Shown here: piece after piece, positions 7,355 through 15,666 of the stretch
Layout of the letters: each line of letters opens with the position of its first letter
How positions within the stretch are numbered: the stretch's first letter is position 1
Assembly (NCBI GenBank): GCA_964455095.1
Contig: CAYVUV010000016.1
Span: forward strand, 1-44,272
Length of the DNA stretch: 44,272 nt
Direction of reading: 5' to 3'
From: CAYVUV01 sp964455095
GTDB taxonomy: Bacteria; Desulfobacterota; Binatia; HRBIN30; CADEER01
Program-made: the position numbers and the translations under genes
Notes under the pieces: model-generated
The model's input: the letters and a program-made list of their open reading frames with translations, nothing else
Database searches by the model: none
Told to the model about the DNA's origin: nothing

Positions 7355-10300
7355 GTGCGACCGACCTTTCGTGTTCTACTCACCATCGCCTTTGGCCTGG
7401 CGTTGGCCGCTCCCGCCGGCGCGTTTCGCGCCCCGGAGTTGTCGGCCGCGAGCCAGAAGGTGTTGCGCGACAATTTCGCCCTCTGTGTCGGCAAGCTGAA
7501 GGGGCCGTACACCGAGAACACCTGCCTGTGCCCCGGCGAGCGCAAGGTGCCGGTGCGCAACGCCCAGGGGCAATTTGGCGTCTGCAAGGGCGCGCAGTTC
7601 TGCGCCGCGTTCCGGGCCCCGTGGGCGGAGGCGCTGACGCCGTACGGGATGTACATCGCCAACATCTTTTCCCGCGACCTCTACCTGTGGAACACCTTCC
7701 CCGACCACAACGACCTGGTGCGCGGCTACATTCTCGAGCAGTACTTCGTCGACACCCACCCGAACCACAAGCTCGCCCAGCTGCGCGCCTTCGGCGGCCT
7801 GTCCGGGGCCGAGTGGGAGACGCCGGCCACACTGGAGCTCTTCGAGCGCTACCTCACGGCGCCGGAGTTCCGCGACGGGCGCGACTTCCTGCTTGCCTTC
7901 GAGCTGCAGCGGCGCTTCCTGGTGCGCGGCGACATCGGCCAGATCTCCAAAGTGCGCGCCATCGCCGTGCGGCTGCAGGGCATGGACCCCAAGTTCAAGC
8001 CGCTGCGCGACGCGGTGCACAACCAGCTATCGGCCGGATTGCTGGTGCCGCTGGCCGCCTACCGCGACCAGCAGGCGGCCGGGCCCAGGCGCGAGCAGGT
8101 CGACCTGCTGATCCGCGAGGTGCGCAAGCTGACCACGGTCGACGAGTCATCGCTGAAGGGGCAGATCGACGACCTGGACAACGAGGCCCTGCGCGCCGCG
8201 CTCGCCGCGCTGGTGCCGGCAGCGGATGCCGAGCCGGTCGGGGCGCTGTCCGCGCTCGGCCAGCTGATGACGACGGCGCGCCATACGGTGGCGGCGCGCG
8301 CGGCGGAGCCGGCCGAGGCCCGCCGCCTGATCGACATCAACATCACCGCCGCCGCCGACGTGCAGCGGCGCGGCGGCGCCTTGCTCGAAAGCGGCGCCGC
8401 GCTCAGCGTCAGACAGCACCTCGAGTTGCTGCGGGCGCTGACCGAGGCGACGTACGGCACCGGCCTGCTGGTGGCGCGCGAGCGCGCCGCGGCGCTCGAG
8501 GCGATCGATGCGCTGCGCGCCGATCCGTCGCCGACGCGGGCGCAGTTCGCCGACCGGCTGCACGAGGCGGAGCGGGTGGCGGAGTGGGCGCAGGCCAATA
8601 CCAGCCTGGCGTTTGCCGAGGTGATGCCGGCGTGGACCCTGGTCCTGCCCGACACCGCCGGCATCCGCGACGACATCCTGCGCGGTTCGCCGCTGCTGCT
8701 CTTCGCCCAGGTGGCGCGCCGGCTGGACGACGCCGCGCTCGGCGCGCAGCGCGCGCAGCACGATTTTTTCGGCGTGCAGGTCGACGCCGACGTGCGCGCG
8801 CTCAACCCTGGTCTGGCCATGGGCCGCCTGCGCGTCGCGCCGAAGCACGGCGCCTACGCGCGCGACGAGATCGTCGCCCTGCCGGAGACGCCGTCCGATC
8901 TCGACCCGGCGGCGGGCATCCTCACCCAGGGCGAGGGCAACCTGCTGTCGCACGTCCAACTGCTGGCGCGTGCCCTCGGCATTCCCAACGTCGTCCTCGG
9001 CCCGAGCGCCTACGCCCGCCTCAAGCCGCACGACGGCGAGCCGGTGTTCTTCATCGTCACCCCCGGCGGCCGCGTGATCATCAAAGCGGCCGCCGCGATG
9101 TCGGCGACCGACCGCGACGTGTACGCGGAGTACACCCGCAACGAGAAGCGCAACGACGACGGCAGCCTCGCCGGCGGCGCGCCGCGGCTGCACATCGATC
9201 GCAGCAAGGTCGACCTCTCCAAGACGCTGCCGATCGACCTCGATGACGTGCGGCGCAGCGACTCCGGAAAGTTCTGCGGGCCGAAAGCCGCCTACCTCGG
9301 CGAGCTCAAGCACGAGTTTCCCGAGCATGTCGCGCGCGGCATCGTCGTCCCGTTCGGCGCCTATTACCAGCACTACCAGCGCGCCGGCGTCGCCGTGCCC
9401 GAGAGCCTGCGCGGGAAGAACATCGCCACCCCCGGCGAGCCGCTGCCCGCCTTCGTCGAGCGCACCTACGCGCACTTCTTCGATGTGCTGACGCCGTCGA
9501 AGCCCGGCGAGAGGGCGCTAACCGACTGGATCACGCCGCGCCTCGAGATCATTCGCTACTCGATCGCGCAGGCGCCGCTGGCGCCCGAGCTGACGGCGGC
9601 GATTCGCGCCGGGCTCGCCGCCGAGGGGTTGATGACCGGGCCCGACCAGAGCGTCGGCTGCTTCGTGCGCAGCGATACCAACGTCGAGGACCTCGACAAC
9701 TTCAACGGCGCCGGGCTCAACCTGACCGTATTCAACCGCAAGTCGCTCGACGATATCTACCGCGGCTTGAAGGAAGTCTGGGCCTCGCCGTTCACCTTCC
9801 GCTCGTTCTCGTGGCGCCAGACGCTGATCGACGACCCGCTGTGGGTGCTGGCGTCGGTGGTCATCCTCGAAGCGGTGCCGAGCGAAAAGTCGGGCGTGCT
9901 GGTGACCGCCGATCCGATCTCGGCTACGCCGGGCGGCATGCTCGTCGCGACGTCGGAAGGGGTTGGCGGGGCGGTTGACGGCACCTCCGCCGAGACGCTG
10001 CTGTGGACGCCCGAGCGCGTCGAGTTGGTGACCCTGTTCAAGTCGCCCTGGCGCAACCAGCTGCAGCCCGGCGGCGGCAGCGCCATCGTGCCGTCATCGG
10101 GCACCGATGAGGTGTTGACCGCGGCCGAGGTCGACCAGATCGTCGGTGCCGGGAAGAAAATCGCCGTGGCCTTCACCCCGGTGCAGGATCCCAGCGGCAA
10201 GCCGCGCCCCTGGGATATCGAGTTCGGCTTCGCCGCCGGCAAGCTCTGGCTGTTCCAATGCCGGCCGTTCCTCGGCAACGATCAGCTCAAGAACGTGCCG

Positions 10301-10375
10301 GCGCTGGCGCCGCTCGAAGGCGCGACCGGCGCCAAAGCCAACGACACGCTCTCACTCGAGGAGATCATCCGATGA
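7355..10375 (+). CDS. Exported PEP-synthase/glucan-water-dikinase-like protein (phosphohistidine + ATP-grasp)
   Basis: 1006 residues from a GTG preceded by GAGGAG at seven bases. The start encodes a signal peptide (Arg, hydrophobic core, APAGA). Residues ~43-86 hold five cysteines (CVGKL, CLC, VCKG, FCAAF), fitting disulfides outside the cytosol. Residues ~90-480 are helical and unassigned. Around 515-570 is a phosphohistidine swivelling domain with TQGEGNLLSHVQLLARALG; the catalytic His is 533. Residues ~640-985 form the PPDK/PEPS-type ATP-binding domain: GPKAAYLGEL, FVRSDTNVEDL with NGAGLN, EVWASPF, VILEAVPSEKSGVL, and DIEFGF with LFQCRPF at the end. The order His domain then ATP-grasp, and the EDL/GAGL/VWAS signature, match plant GWD/PWD rather than PEP synthase. 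Those enzymes transfer the beta-phosphate of ATP to glucan. An exported version is unexpected. It overlaps the next gene by four bases (ATGA). Confidence 0.8.
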   Translation: MRPTFRVLLTIAFGLALAAPAGAFRAPELSAASQKVLRDNFALCVGKLKGPYTENTCLCPGERKVPVRNAQGQFGVCKGAQFCAAFRAPWAEALTPYGMYIANIFSRDLYLWNTFPDHNDLVRGYILEQYFVDTHPNHKLAQLRAFGGLSGAEWETPATLELFERYLTAPEFRDGRDFLLAFELQRRFLVRGDIGQISKVRAIAVRLQGMDPKFKPLRDAVHNQLSAGLLVPLAAYRDQQAAGPRREQVDLLIREVRKLTTVDESSLKGQIDDLDNEALRAALAALVPAADAEPVGALSALGQLMTTARHTVAARAAEPAEARRLIDINITAAADVQRRGGALLESGAALSVRQHLELLRALTEATYGTGLLVARERAAALEAIDALRADPSPTRAQFADRLHEAERVAEWAQANTSLAFAEVMPAWTLVLPDTAGIRDDILRGSPLLLFAQVARRLDDAALGAQRAQHDFFGVQVDADVRALNPGLAMGRLRVAPKHGAYARDEIVALPETPSDLDPAAGILTQGEGNLLSHVQLLARALGIPNVVLGPSAYARLKPHDGEPVFFIVTPGGRVIIKAAAAMSATDRDVYAEYTRNEKRNDDGSLAGGAPRLHIDRSKVDLSKTLPIDLDDVRRSDSGKFCGPKAAYLGELKHEFPEHVARGIVVPFGAYYQHYQRAGVAVPESLRGKNIATPGEPLPAFVERTYAHFFDVLTPSKPGERALTDWITPRLEIIRYSIAQAPLAPELTAAIRAGLAAEGLMTGPDQSVGCFVRSDTNVEDLDNFNGAGLNLTVFNRKSLDDIYRGLKEVWASPFTFRSFSWRQTLIDDPLWVLASVVILEAVPSEKSGVLVTADPISATPGGMLVATSEGVGGAVDGTSAETLLWTPERVELVTLFKSPWRNQLQPGGGSAIVPSSGTDEVLTAAEVDQIVGAGKKIAVAFTPVQDPSGKPRPWDIEFGFAAGKLWLFQCRPFLGNDQLKNVPALAPLEGATGAKANDTLSLEEIIR

Positions 10376-12015
10376 CATTTCGCCATGCCGCCGTGCTCAC
10401 CCTCTGTGCGCTGCTGCTGCCGCTCAACGCCTTCGCCGCACTGCAAGCCGGCGAGACGACCTGGGACGGCAGCGAGCCGCCGCAGGGCATCTACTTTCAT
10501 TGGTACGAGCCGTCCTTCTACGCCGGCTTCGCGCCGCAGACGCAGGACCCCAGCCGGGCGCACATCGAGCTGTCGCGCGGCAATCAGGTGCGGCTGACGA
10601 TGGTGCTCGGCGAGGCGGAGATCGATACCTACCTCGACGATCTGGTGCTGCGCCGCACCACCTATCAAGAGCTGGTCGATCGCAAGGTGATCGTGCTCAC
10701 CACCAACCGCGAGTACGAGCGCTTCGTCGAGCGCCTCGATCAGACCGGCGTGGCGGCGGCGGTCGCCGGGCGCGCCGCGTCCGGCCCGGATGCGTATCGG
10801 CAGAAGAGCGTCGAGGTCATGCAGGCGCTGAATCCCGGCCGCGTGTTCAAGCTGCACATTCCCTTCGACCGCCTGGCGACGGCGTGGCACGCTCGCCTGG
10901 CGGCGGCGACCCCGGCCGATGTCGCGGCCGATCCGACCCGGCTCGATCTCGCCAACGCGCTGCTGCCCGGGCGCATCGCGCTCTACAAGATGGACCCGGC
11001 CCTCAGCAGTAGCCTGGCCGCCGCCGCCGAGGCTGCACGCACCGCCCCGGCGAGCGATCCGGCCTTCGTCGCCAAAGCCGCTGCGTTTCTCGATCAGGCG
11101 ACCGGCGGGCACTATCGCGTGCGCGACGGCTTCGTCGACGCGGTCGAGTTCACCGCCATCTATCCGGCCGGCACGGTCGAGGGCACGACCACCTACAAGG
11201 GCGAGAAGCTGCCCGACTTCGGCGTCACCGGCATGTGGCCGCTCATCGCCCGCACGCAGGGGCGCGGCCTGACCGGTATGGTCGACTACATCTCGCCCAA
11301 TCCCGGCTACGGTTTCATCAGCATGCTGCCGTACCAGCACGCCGGCGGCATCGCCTACAACGCCTTCCACAACGCCGGCGTGCGCTGCGAGCTCAGCGCG
11401 ACGCGCTTCCTGCCGGCGGCCTGGCGCAAGGTGGCGAGCGAGCGCGACGGCAAGAAGCCGTATCAAAACCTGTGGATCGTCAGCCGCGGGCCGACCTCGC
11501 ACGGCTGCACGCGGCTCGGCTCGGGTCACATGACCGAGCTGCGCAACAGCCTGCCGGCGAGCTCGAAGACGCTCGAGCAGGTCACGCACTACCGCAACCT
11601 GCCGCAGTGCTACGACGTCTTCGACATCGACGGCCGCGGCACGCCGCAGGTCATGGGGGTGCAGTACTACCTCGCCTATCGCAGCGACGAGCACACGCCG
11701 ATCGCCTCGTACGTGACCAACAAGCGCGACCCGTACTACCGCTGGCTTTACGGCGACAACATCGCGCTCGCCCCGCCCGGCCAGGCAAAGCTGAAGTCGG
11801 TCCCGACCTGCCGCTTCGTCGGCCGCAAGGCGCAGGAAGCCGATACCCTCAGCGACATGCCGCTCTACGAACCGGAATGGACGCCCGAGACGATCCAGTT
11901 CTACACGCTCAAACCGGCAGCCTTCGACAGCAACCCGGGGTTCGAATTCAACCGCGAGCTGCGCAAGGTGGGTTCCGGGCATACCACCGACCGCCAGAAA
12001 CTGTTTCTGAAGTAA
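10372..12015 (+). CDS. Exported protein with divergent L,D-transpeptidase (YkuD-like) active site
   Basis: 547 residues from an ATG inside the stop of the dikinase gene (ATGA overlap), so the two are probably translationally coupled. The signal peptide is LTLCALLLPLNAFAA. Residues ~25-270 are a mixed alpha/beta region I cannot assign. The C-terminal half has SRGPTSHGCTRLG, closely resembling the SHGCIRL/THGCIRL active site of L,D-transpeptidases; the nucleophile would be Cys379 and the base His377. This family cross-links peptidoglycan or attaches proteins to it, although the flanking sequence is not a standard YkuD domain. The conserved partner upstream suggests a joint envelope function. 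A hairpin at 12041-12058 and a dispersed repeat follow. Confidence is good for an exported Cys active-site protein, moderate for the reaction. Confidence 0.72.
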   Translation: MTFRHAAVLTLCALLLPLNAFAALQAGETTWDGSEPPQGIYFHWYEPSFYAGFAPQTQDPSRAHIELSRGNQVRLTMVLGEAEIDTYLDDLVLRRTTYQELVDRKVIVLTTNREYERFVERLDQTGVAAAVAGRAASGPDAYRQKSVEVMQALNPGRVFKLHIPFDRLATAWHARLAAATPADVAADPTRLDLANALLPGRIALYKMDPALSSSLAAAAEAARTAPASDPAFVAKAAAFLDQATGGHYRVRDGFVDAVEFTAIYPAGTVEGTTTYKGEKLPDFGVTGMWPLIARTQGRGLTGMVDYISPNPGYGFISMLPYQHAGGIAYNAFHNAGVRCELSATRFLPAAWRKVASERDGKKPYQNLWIVSRGPTSHGCTRLGSGHMTELRNSLPASSKTLEQVTHYRNLPQCYDVFDIDGRGTPQVMGVQYYLAYRSDEHTPIASYVTNKRDPYYRWLYGDNIALAPPGQAKLKSVPTCRFVGRKAQEADTLSDMPLYEPEWTPETIQFYTLKPAAFDSNPGFEFNRELRKVGSGHTTDRQKLFLK

Positions 12016-12040
12016 ATCCCGGGTCTTCGTGGGCTCGCCT

Positions 12041-12058
12041 GGGCCGGAGTTCCGGCCC
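12041..12058 (+). terminator. Short GC hairpin after the transpeptidase-like gene
   Basis: GGGCCGGA and TCCGGCCC form a tight stem 26 bases after the stop codon. No U-tract follows, so intrinsic termination is uncertain; it may only protect the 3' end. Confidence 0.35.
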
Positions 12059-12078
12059 CTCGCCCGAGCACTCCATCA

Positions 12079-12274
12079 CCGAGCGTGCCTCTCCCGGCGG
12101 GGTCGGAATCGCTATCGGCATCGGAATCGATTCCTGTCCTAGGGATTCCGCGGTTCCTAGCGGATCGCATCGACACAGGCCGCAATTCATTTCGTCGCCC
12201 TCGATTCCGATACCGATTCCGACCCCGACTCCGACCAGAGCGCCGTTTAACGGTGACTTTGTGTGCAAAGCCCC
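12079..12274 (+). repeat. ~196-bp dispersed direct repeat, copy A
   Basis: This segment matches 17189-17384 in the same orientation at a constant offset of 5110 bases, with no gaps and only about six substitutions. Inside it, TCGGAATCGCTATCGGCATC near the left and GATTCCGATACCGATTCCGA near the right are inverted relative to each other, so it can fold into a long imperfect hairpin. No transposase is encoded, and it looks like a non-autonomous mobile or structural element. The two copies bracket the translocase operon. Confidence 0.85.
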
Positions 12275-12369
12275 TCACCCTAGCCCTCTCCCATCCGGGA
12301 GAGGGGACCGGATTTCTTACGCGAAGCGGCGATGTCGTCGTTCAGCGGACGGGGCTTTCCCCGTAAATC

Positions 12370-15300
12370 CTATTCCTTGCCCGCCAGCTTCGCTTCCAGA
12401 CGGCGGATCGAGTCGCGCGCGTGGCGGGCGAGGTTCTGGCAGATGCCGATCGCGATGCCCGGCTGTTCGTCCATCAGCTCGAACAGGTCGCGTCGTTCGA
12501 GACGCAGCAGGCGGACGCGGCGTGCGGCGGTGACGGTGGCGAACCGTACCTCGCCGTCGAACAGCGACATCTCGCCGAACAGCTCGCCGGGGCCGGCGGA
12601 GAGCGTGTACTGGTCGGCGCGGGTGATCGAGACCTCGCCCGACAGGATCAGGTACATGCACTCGCCAAACTCGCCTTCGCGCAGGATGGTGGTGCCGGCG
12701 GGGTGCGATTCCTCGTGCACCAGCGCGGCCATCTGGCTGAGCTGCCGGGTAGTGAGGTCGGCGAACAGGTGCAAGCCGCGCAGGTGCAGCACGATCTCGA
12801 CGCGGCTCAGCATGGCGCGCTCCGGGCTCTCCAGCGCATCGTCACGATGTGGAGCAGTATCGCCCAGATCGCGGTGCTCGGCCAGGCGCGGTGCCTCCTG
12901 AGTGGCGGCGAGGAAGGCGACCGTCAGCGGGTCGGCATCGGCCATCGCCTCGCGCACGGCCTGCTCGAAGGAGGGCAGGGGGCGCCCGAGGGCCTGCGCC
13001 GCCACCCGCGCCGCGCGCGCCGTGCCGTCGTCGAGCAGGGGCATGATGCGGCCGCGCTCGTCGGGGGGCAGCAGCGCTTCGAGCGCCTCGAGCAGGACGG
13101 CGCGGCCGCGCCCCTGCGGCGTGCGGGCGAGCAGCCGGCCGAGGACGACGAAGCGCTCCGCGTCGCGCTGCGTGGCGAGCAGGATGAGCACGCGGTGCAC
13201 GTGCTCGCCGAGGCGCTCGTGCAGGCGCTGCAGGACGAGATCCGAGGCGCCGCTGGCCAGGCCGTGCAGCAGGAGCACGGTGCGGTGCATGTGGCCGATC
13301 TCGCGGTCGATCAGCCCGCGCACGGTCGCCGGCTCGAGCTGCAGGTCGCGCAGAATCGGCAGCACGGCGTCGCGCGTGGCGCGCGCGCCGCTGTGCAGGG
13401 CGACGAGCAGCGGCTCGAGCGCTAGCGGGCCAAGGGCGCGCAGCGCCTCGCCGGCGGCCGCCACCTCCGCTTCGTGGTCGGCGTCGAGGCGGTCGACGAT
13501 CCAGTCGACCTCGCTCGCGAGCTGCGCGTGGCCAGCGAAGCGCACGGCGGCGGCGCGGACGTACGGGTCGGGATCGGTGGCATGGACCAACAGGTCGTCG
13601 GCGCACGCGGCGAGGCGCGCGCGATCGCTGGCGGCGAGATCGGCGAGGATCTCGAGGGCGCGGGCGCGGTCGCGCGGCTCGTCGAGTCGCTCGCGCAGGC
13701 GCGCGATGCCGGAGGTCCAGCGTTCCGGGCTGGCCTGCCGCCCGGGGCGCCGATCGAGCAGGCTGGCGCGCAGCTCGTCCAGGGCGACGTGGCGGGCCTC
13801 GACATCGGCGCCGGCCAACGCGGCGCCGAGCGCCGCGTCGAGGTCGCCGCCGTCGGCATCCGCCGCCCCGGCATCGCGCAAGCGCGCGGCCGCGGCGAGG
13901 CGCACTGCCGGCTCCGGGTCGCTGCGCAGGCGCGCCAGCACCTCTGCCGCGTGCGACGCCGGGCCGATGTCGGCGGCGAGTCGGGCATAGGCCTGCACCA
14001 CGCGCGCGCGGGCGGCGCCCGAGATGGGGCCCGGATCGTCGAGCACCGCCTCGAGGTGGCGGGCCGCCTCCGGCTGGGGGCCGAGGCCGGTGGGGGTGCG
14101 TTCGAGCAGAAGGCGCAGGGCGTCGAGCAGTAGCGGGCGGGTGGTCGCCGCGGCGCCGGCGGCGGCGCCGGCCAGGGCAGTGGCGGCCTGCCCCGGCGGG
14201 CCGGCGGTGACCAGCGCGCAGGCGGCGCGCACGCGCGCTGGATCGTGATCGGCGAGCGAGGCGGCGAGCACGCGTTGGGTGCCGGTATCGACCAGCGCTT
14301 GCAACGGGAGCGCCGTATCGGGGCGCAAGCGCCGCGCACTGGCGATCTCGAGCAACAGGGTGGGGTAGATGCGCCACAACAACAGGGCCGTGATCAGCCA
14401 GAGCAGGGCGATTGGCAGACCGGCGACGGCGACCCAGGCGGGTGTCGCGACGGCGATGACGGCGAGCACGATGAGGTTGCCGAGCACGCCGCCAGCGCGT
14501 TGCACGGGGCCGCTGATGAGCGTCGTGGCGGCGGGCCGCAGGCGCTCGGGGAAGAGCGTGACGAGGATCTGCTGCGCCGGGTCGTAGATGGCATGGTCCT
14601 GCAGCGTGGCGGTGGCCATGGCGCCGACGGCCGACTCGAGGCGGAAGCGCAGGCTCAGGGTGGTGAAGCCGCACAGATAGACGATGGGCGAGAGGGTTGC
14701 CGCCAGCGGGACGCCGATGCGGCGGAAGAGGCGGGCGGTGCCGACCAGCTGCAGTGCCAGCACGGCGATGTTGAGCCAGCCGCGGTAGGCGGCGTAGAGG
14801 CTCAACAGGCGCAGCTCGGCGTCGCCGCCGCGTGTCGCCAGGTCCGCCGCGTGCGCGAACTGGAAATACAACATCGGGCCGAGCGTGCCGCTCAGCAGGG
14901 CGCTGGCGGCGAGGATGCGGAACAGGTCGCTGTCGCGCCACAGCGGCGCCAGCAGCCCGAACGACGTGCCGGCGCGCGATGCGGCGCGCCGGTGGCGCAC
15001 GCGCACCACCCGCGCCGGCAGGTCGGCGGCGACGCGCATGGCCAGCCCGCCGGCGATGGCGAGCAACACGGCGGCGACGGGCAGCAGCGCCGCGATGCCG
15101 AGCGCGCGACCGATGCCGGCCGAGGCGAAGCTGCCGGCGATCTCGCCGAGCGTGCCGCCGGCGACGATCGGGGCATAGAGCCGCTTGGCCTGGCGCGCAT
15201 TGAGCAGGGCGCCGGTGGCGACCCAGAAGACCAGCACGGCGATCGACTCGACCTGCTTGGAGATCACCACCAGCACGACGAAGACGCCGCGCACGTCGGC

Positions 15301-15618
15301 CAGCGCCAGCAGCCAGAGCGGCAGCAGCGCGGCGGCGAGGGCGAAGAAGGTGGCGCTGAGCAGCGACATCTGCGGCCGGCGCGCCGCCAGCCGCGCCACC
15401 CCGGCGGTGCTGAGCACCAGCAGCAGGGCGCTGACCAGAAAGGCCAGCGGCAGCAGGTTGACCCCGATGCGCTTCAGAAAGAACGTGTCGGAGGCGTTGG
15501 CCACCGCCACGGACGCGGCGTGGATGAGGAAGAAGGTGACCGCGGCCCAGGCGAACACGCGCCGTTCACCGGCTTCGATCCCGACCGCATGCGCAATGCG
15601 GGTGAGGGCGCTCAGCAC
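12370..15618 (-). CDS. Npt1/TlcA-type nucleotide-translocase-like membrane protein fused to HEAT repeats and a cyclic-nucleotide-binding domain
   Basis: 1082 residues. Residues ~20-430 form about twelve hydrophobic helices of the MFS-like ATP/ADP antiporter family (DTFFLKRIGVNLLPLAFLVS; FWVATGALLNARQAKRLYAP in the middle). Residues ~440-930 are Ala/Arg/Leu/Asp-rich helical pairs of HEAT type (DPDPYVRAAAVRFAGHA; AGEALRALGPLALEPLL). Residues ~945-1082 are a CAP_ED cyclic-nucleotide-binding domain with LREGEFGECMYLILSGEV and the phosphate-binding FGEMSLFDGEVRFATVTA, keeping FGE (1014-1016) and Arg1025. Known relatives with this layout are annotated as Npt1/Npt2-family transporters in myxobacteria-like genomes. 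Transport of nucleotides is unproven; the cytosolic tail suggests gating by cAMP or cGMP. It lies 48 bases downstream of a second translocase-like gene, forming an operon. Confidence 0.82.
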   Translation of the reverse strand: MLSALTRIAHAVGIEAGERRVFAWAAVTFFLIHAASVAVANASDTFFLKRIGVNLLPLAFLVSALLLVLSTAGVARLAARRPQMSLLSATFFALAAALLPLWLLALADVRGVFVVLVVISKQVESIAVLVFWVATGALLNARQAKRLYAPIVAGGTLGEIAGSFASAGIGRALGIAALLPVAAVLLAIAGGLAMRVAADLPARVVRVRHRRAASRAGTSFGLLAPLWRDSDLFRILAASALLSGTLGPMLYFQFAHAADLATRGGDAELRLLSLYAAYRGWLNIAVLALQLVGTARLFRRIGVPLAATLSPIVYLCGFTTLSLRFRLESAVGAMATATLQDHAIYDPAQQILVTLFPERLRPAATTLISGPVQRAGGVLGNLIVLAVIAVATPAWVAVAGLPIALLWLITALLLWRIYPTLLLEIASARRLRPDTALPLQALVDTGTQRVLAASLADHDPARVRAACALVTAGPPGQAATALAGAAAGAAATTRPLLLDALRLLLERTPTGLGPQPEAARHLEAVLDDPGPISGAARARVVQAYARLAADIGPASHAAEVLARLRSDPEPAVRLAAAARLRDAGAADADGGDLDAALGAALAGADVEARHVALDELRASLLDRRPGRQASPERWTSGIARLRERLDEPRDRARALEILADLAASDRARLAACADDLLVHATDPDPYVRAAAVRFAGHAQLASEVDWIVDRLDADHEAEVAAAGEALRALGPLALEPLLVALHSGARATRDAVLPILRDLQLEPATVRGLIDREIGHMHRTVLLLHGLASGASDLVLQRLHERLGEHVHRVLILLATQRDAERFVVLGRLLARTPQGRGRAVLLEALEALLPPDERGRIMPLLDDGTARAARVAAQALGRPLPSFEQAVREAMADADPLTVAFLAATQEAPRLAEHRDLGDTAPHRDDALESPERAMLSRVEIVLHLRGLHLFADLTTRQLSQMAALVHEESHPAGTTILREGEFGECMYLILSGEVSITRADQYTLSAGPGELFGEMSLFDGEVRFATVTAARRVRLLRLERRDLFELMDEQPGIAIGICQNLARHARDSIRRLEAKLAGKE

Positions 15619-15666
15619 GCCGGCAGCTCTACCACGAGCGCTGCGATGCGAGCCACGGACGGACGG

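Larger units (their letters stand above)
12016..12369. other. 354-base intergenic region made largely of repeat sequence
   Basis: This gap separates the converging gene ends at 12015 and 12370. It holds a GGGCCGGA/TCCGGCCC hairpin at 12041-12058 that may end transcription (no T-tract), the ~196-bp dispersed repeat at 12079-12274, and a CCCTCACCCTAGCCCTCTCCC-type module to 12305 that folds on itself (CTCTCCC/GGGAGAG). I see no gene in it. Confidence 0.7.
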
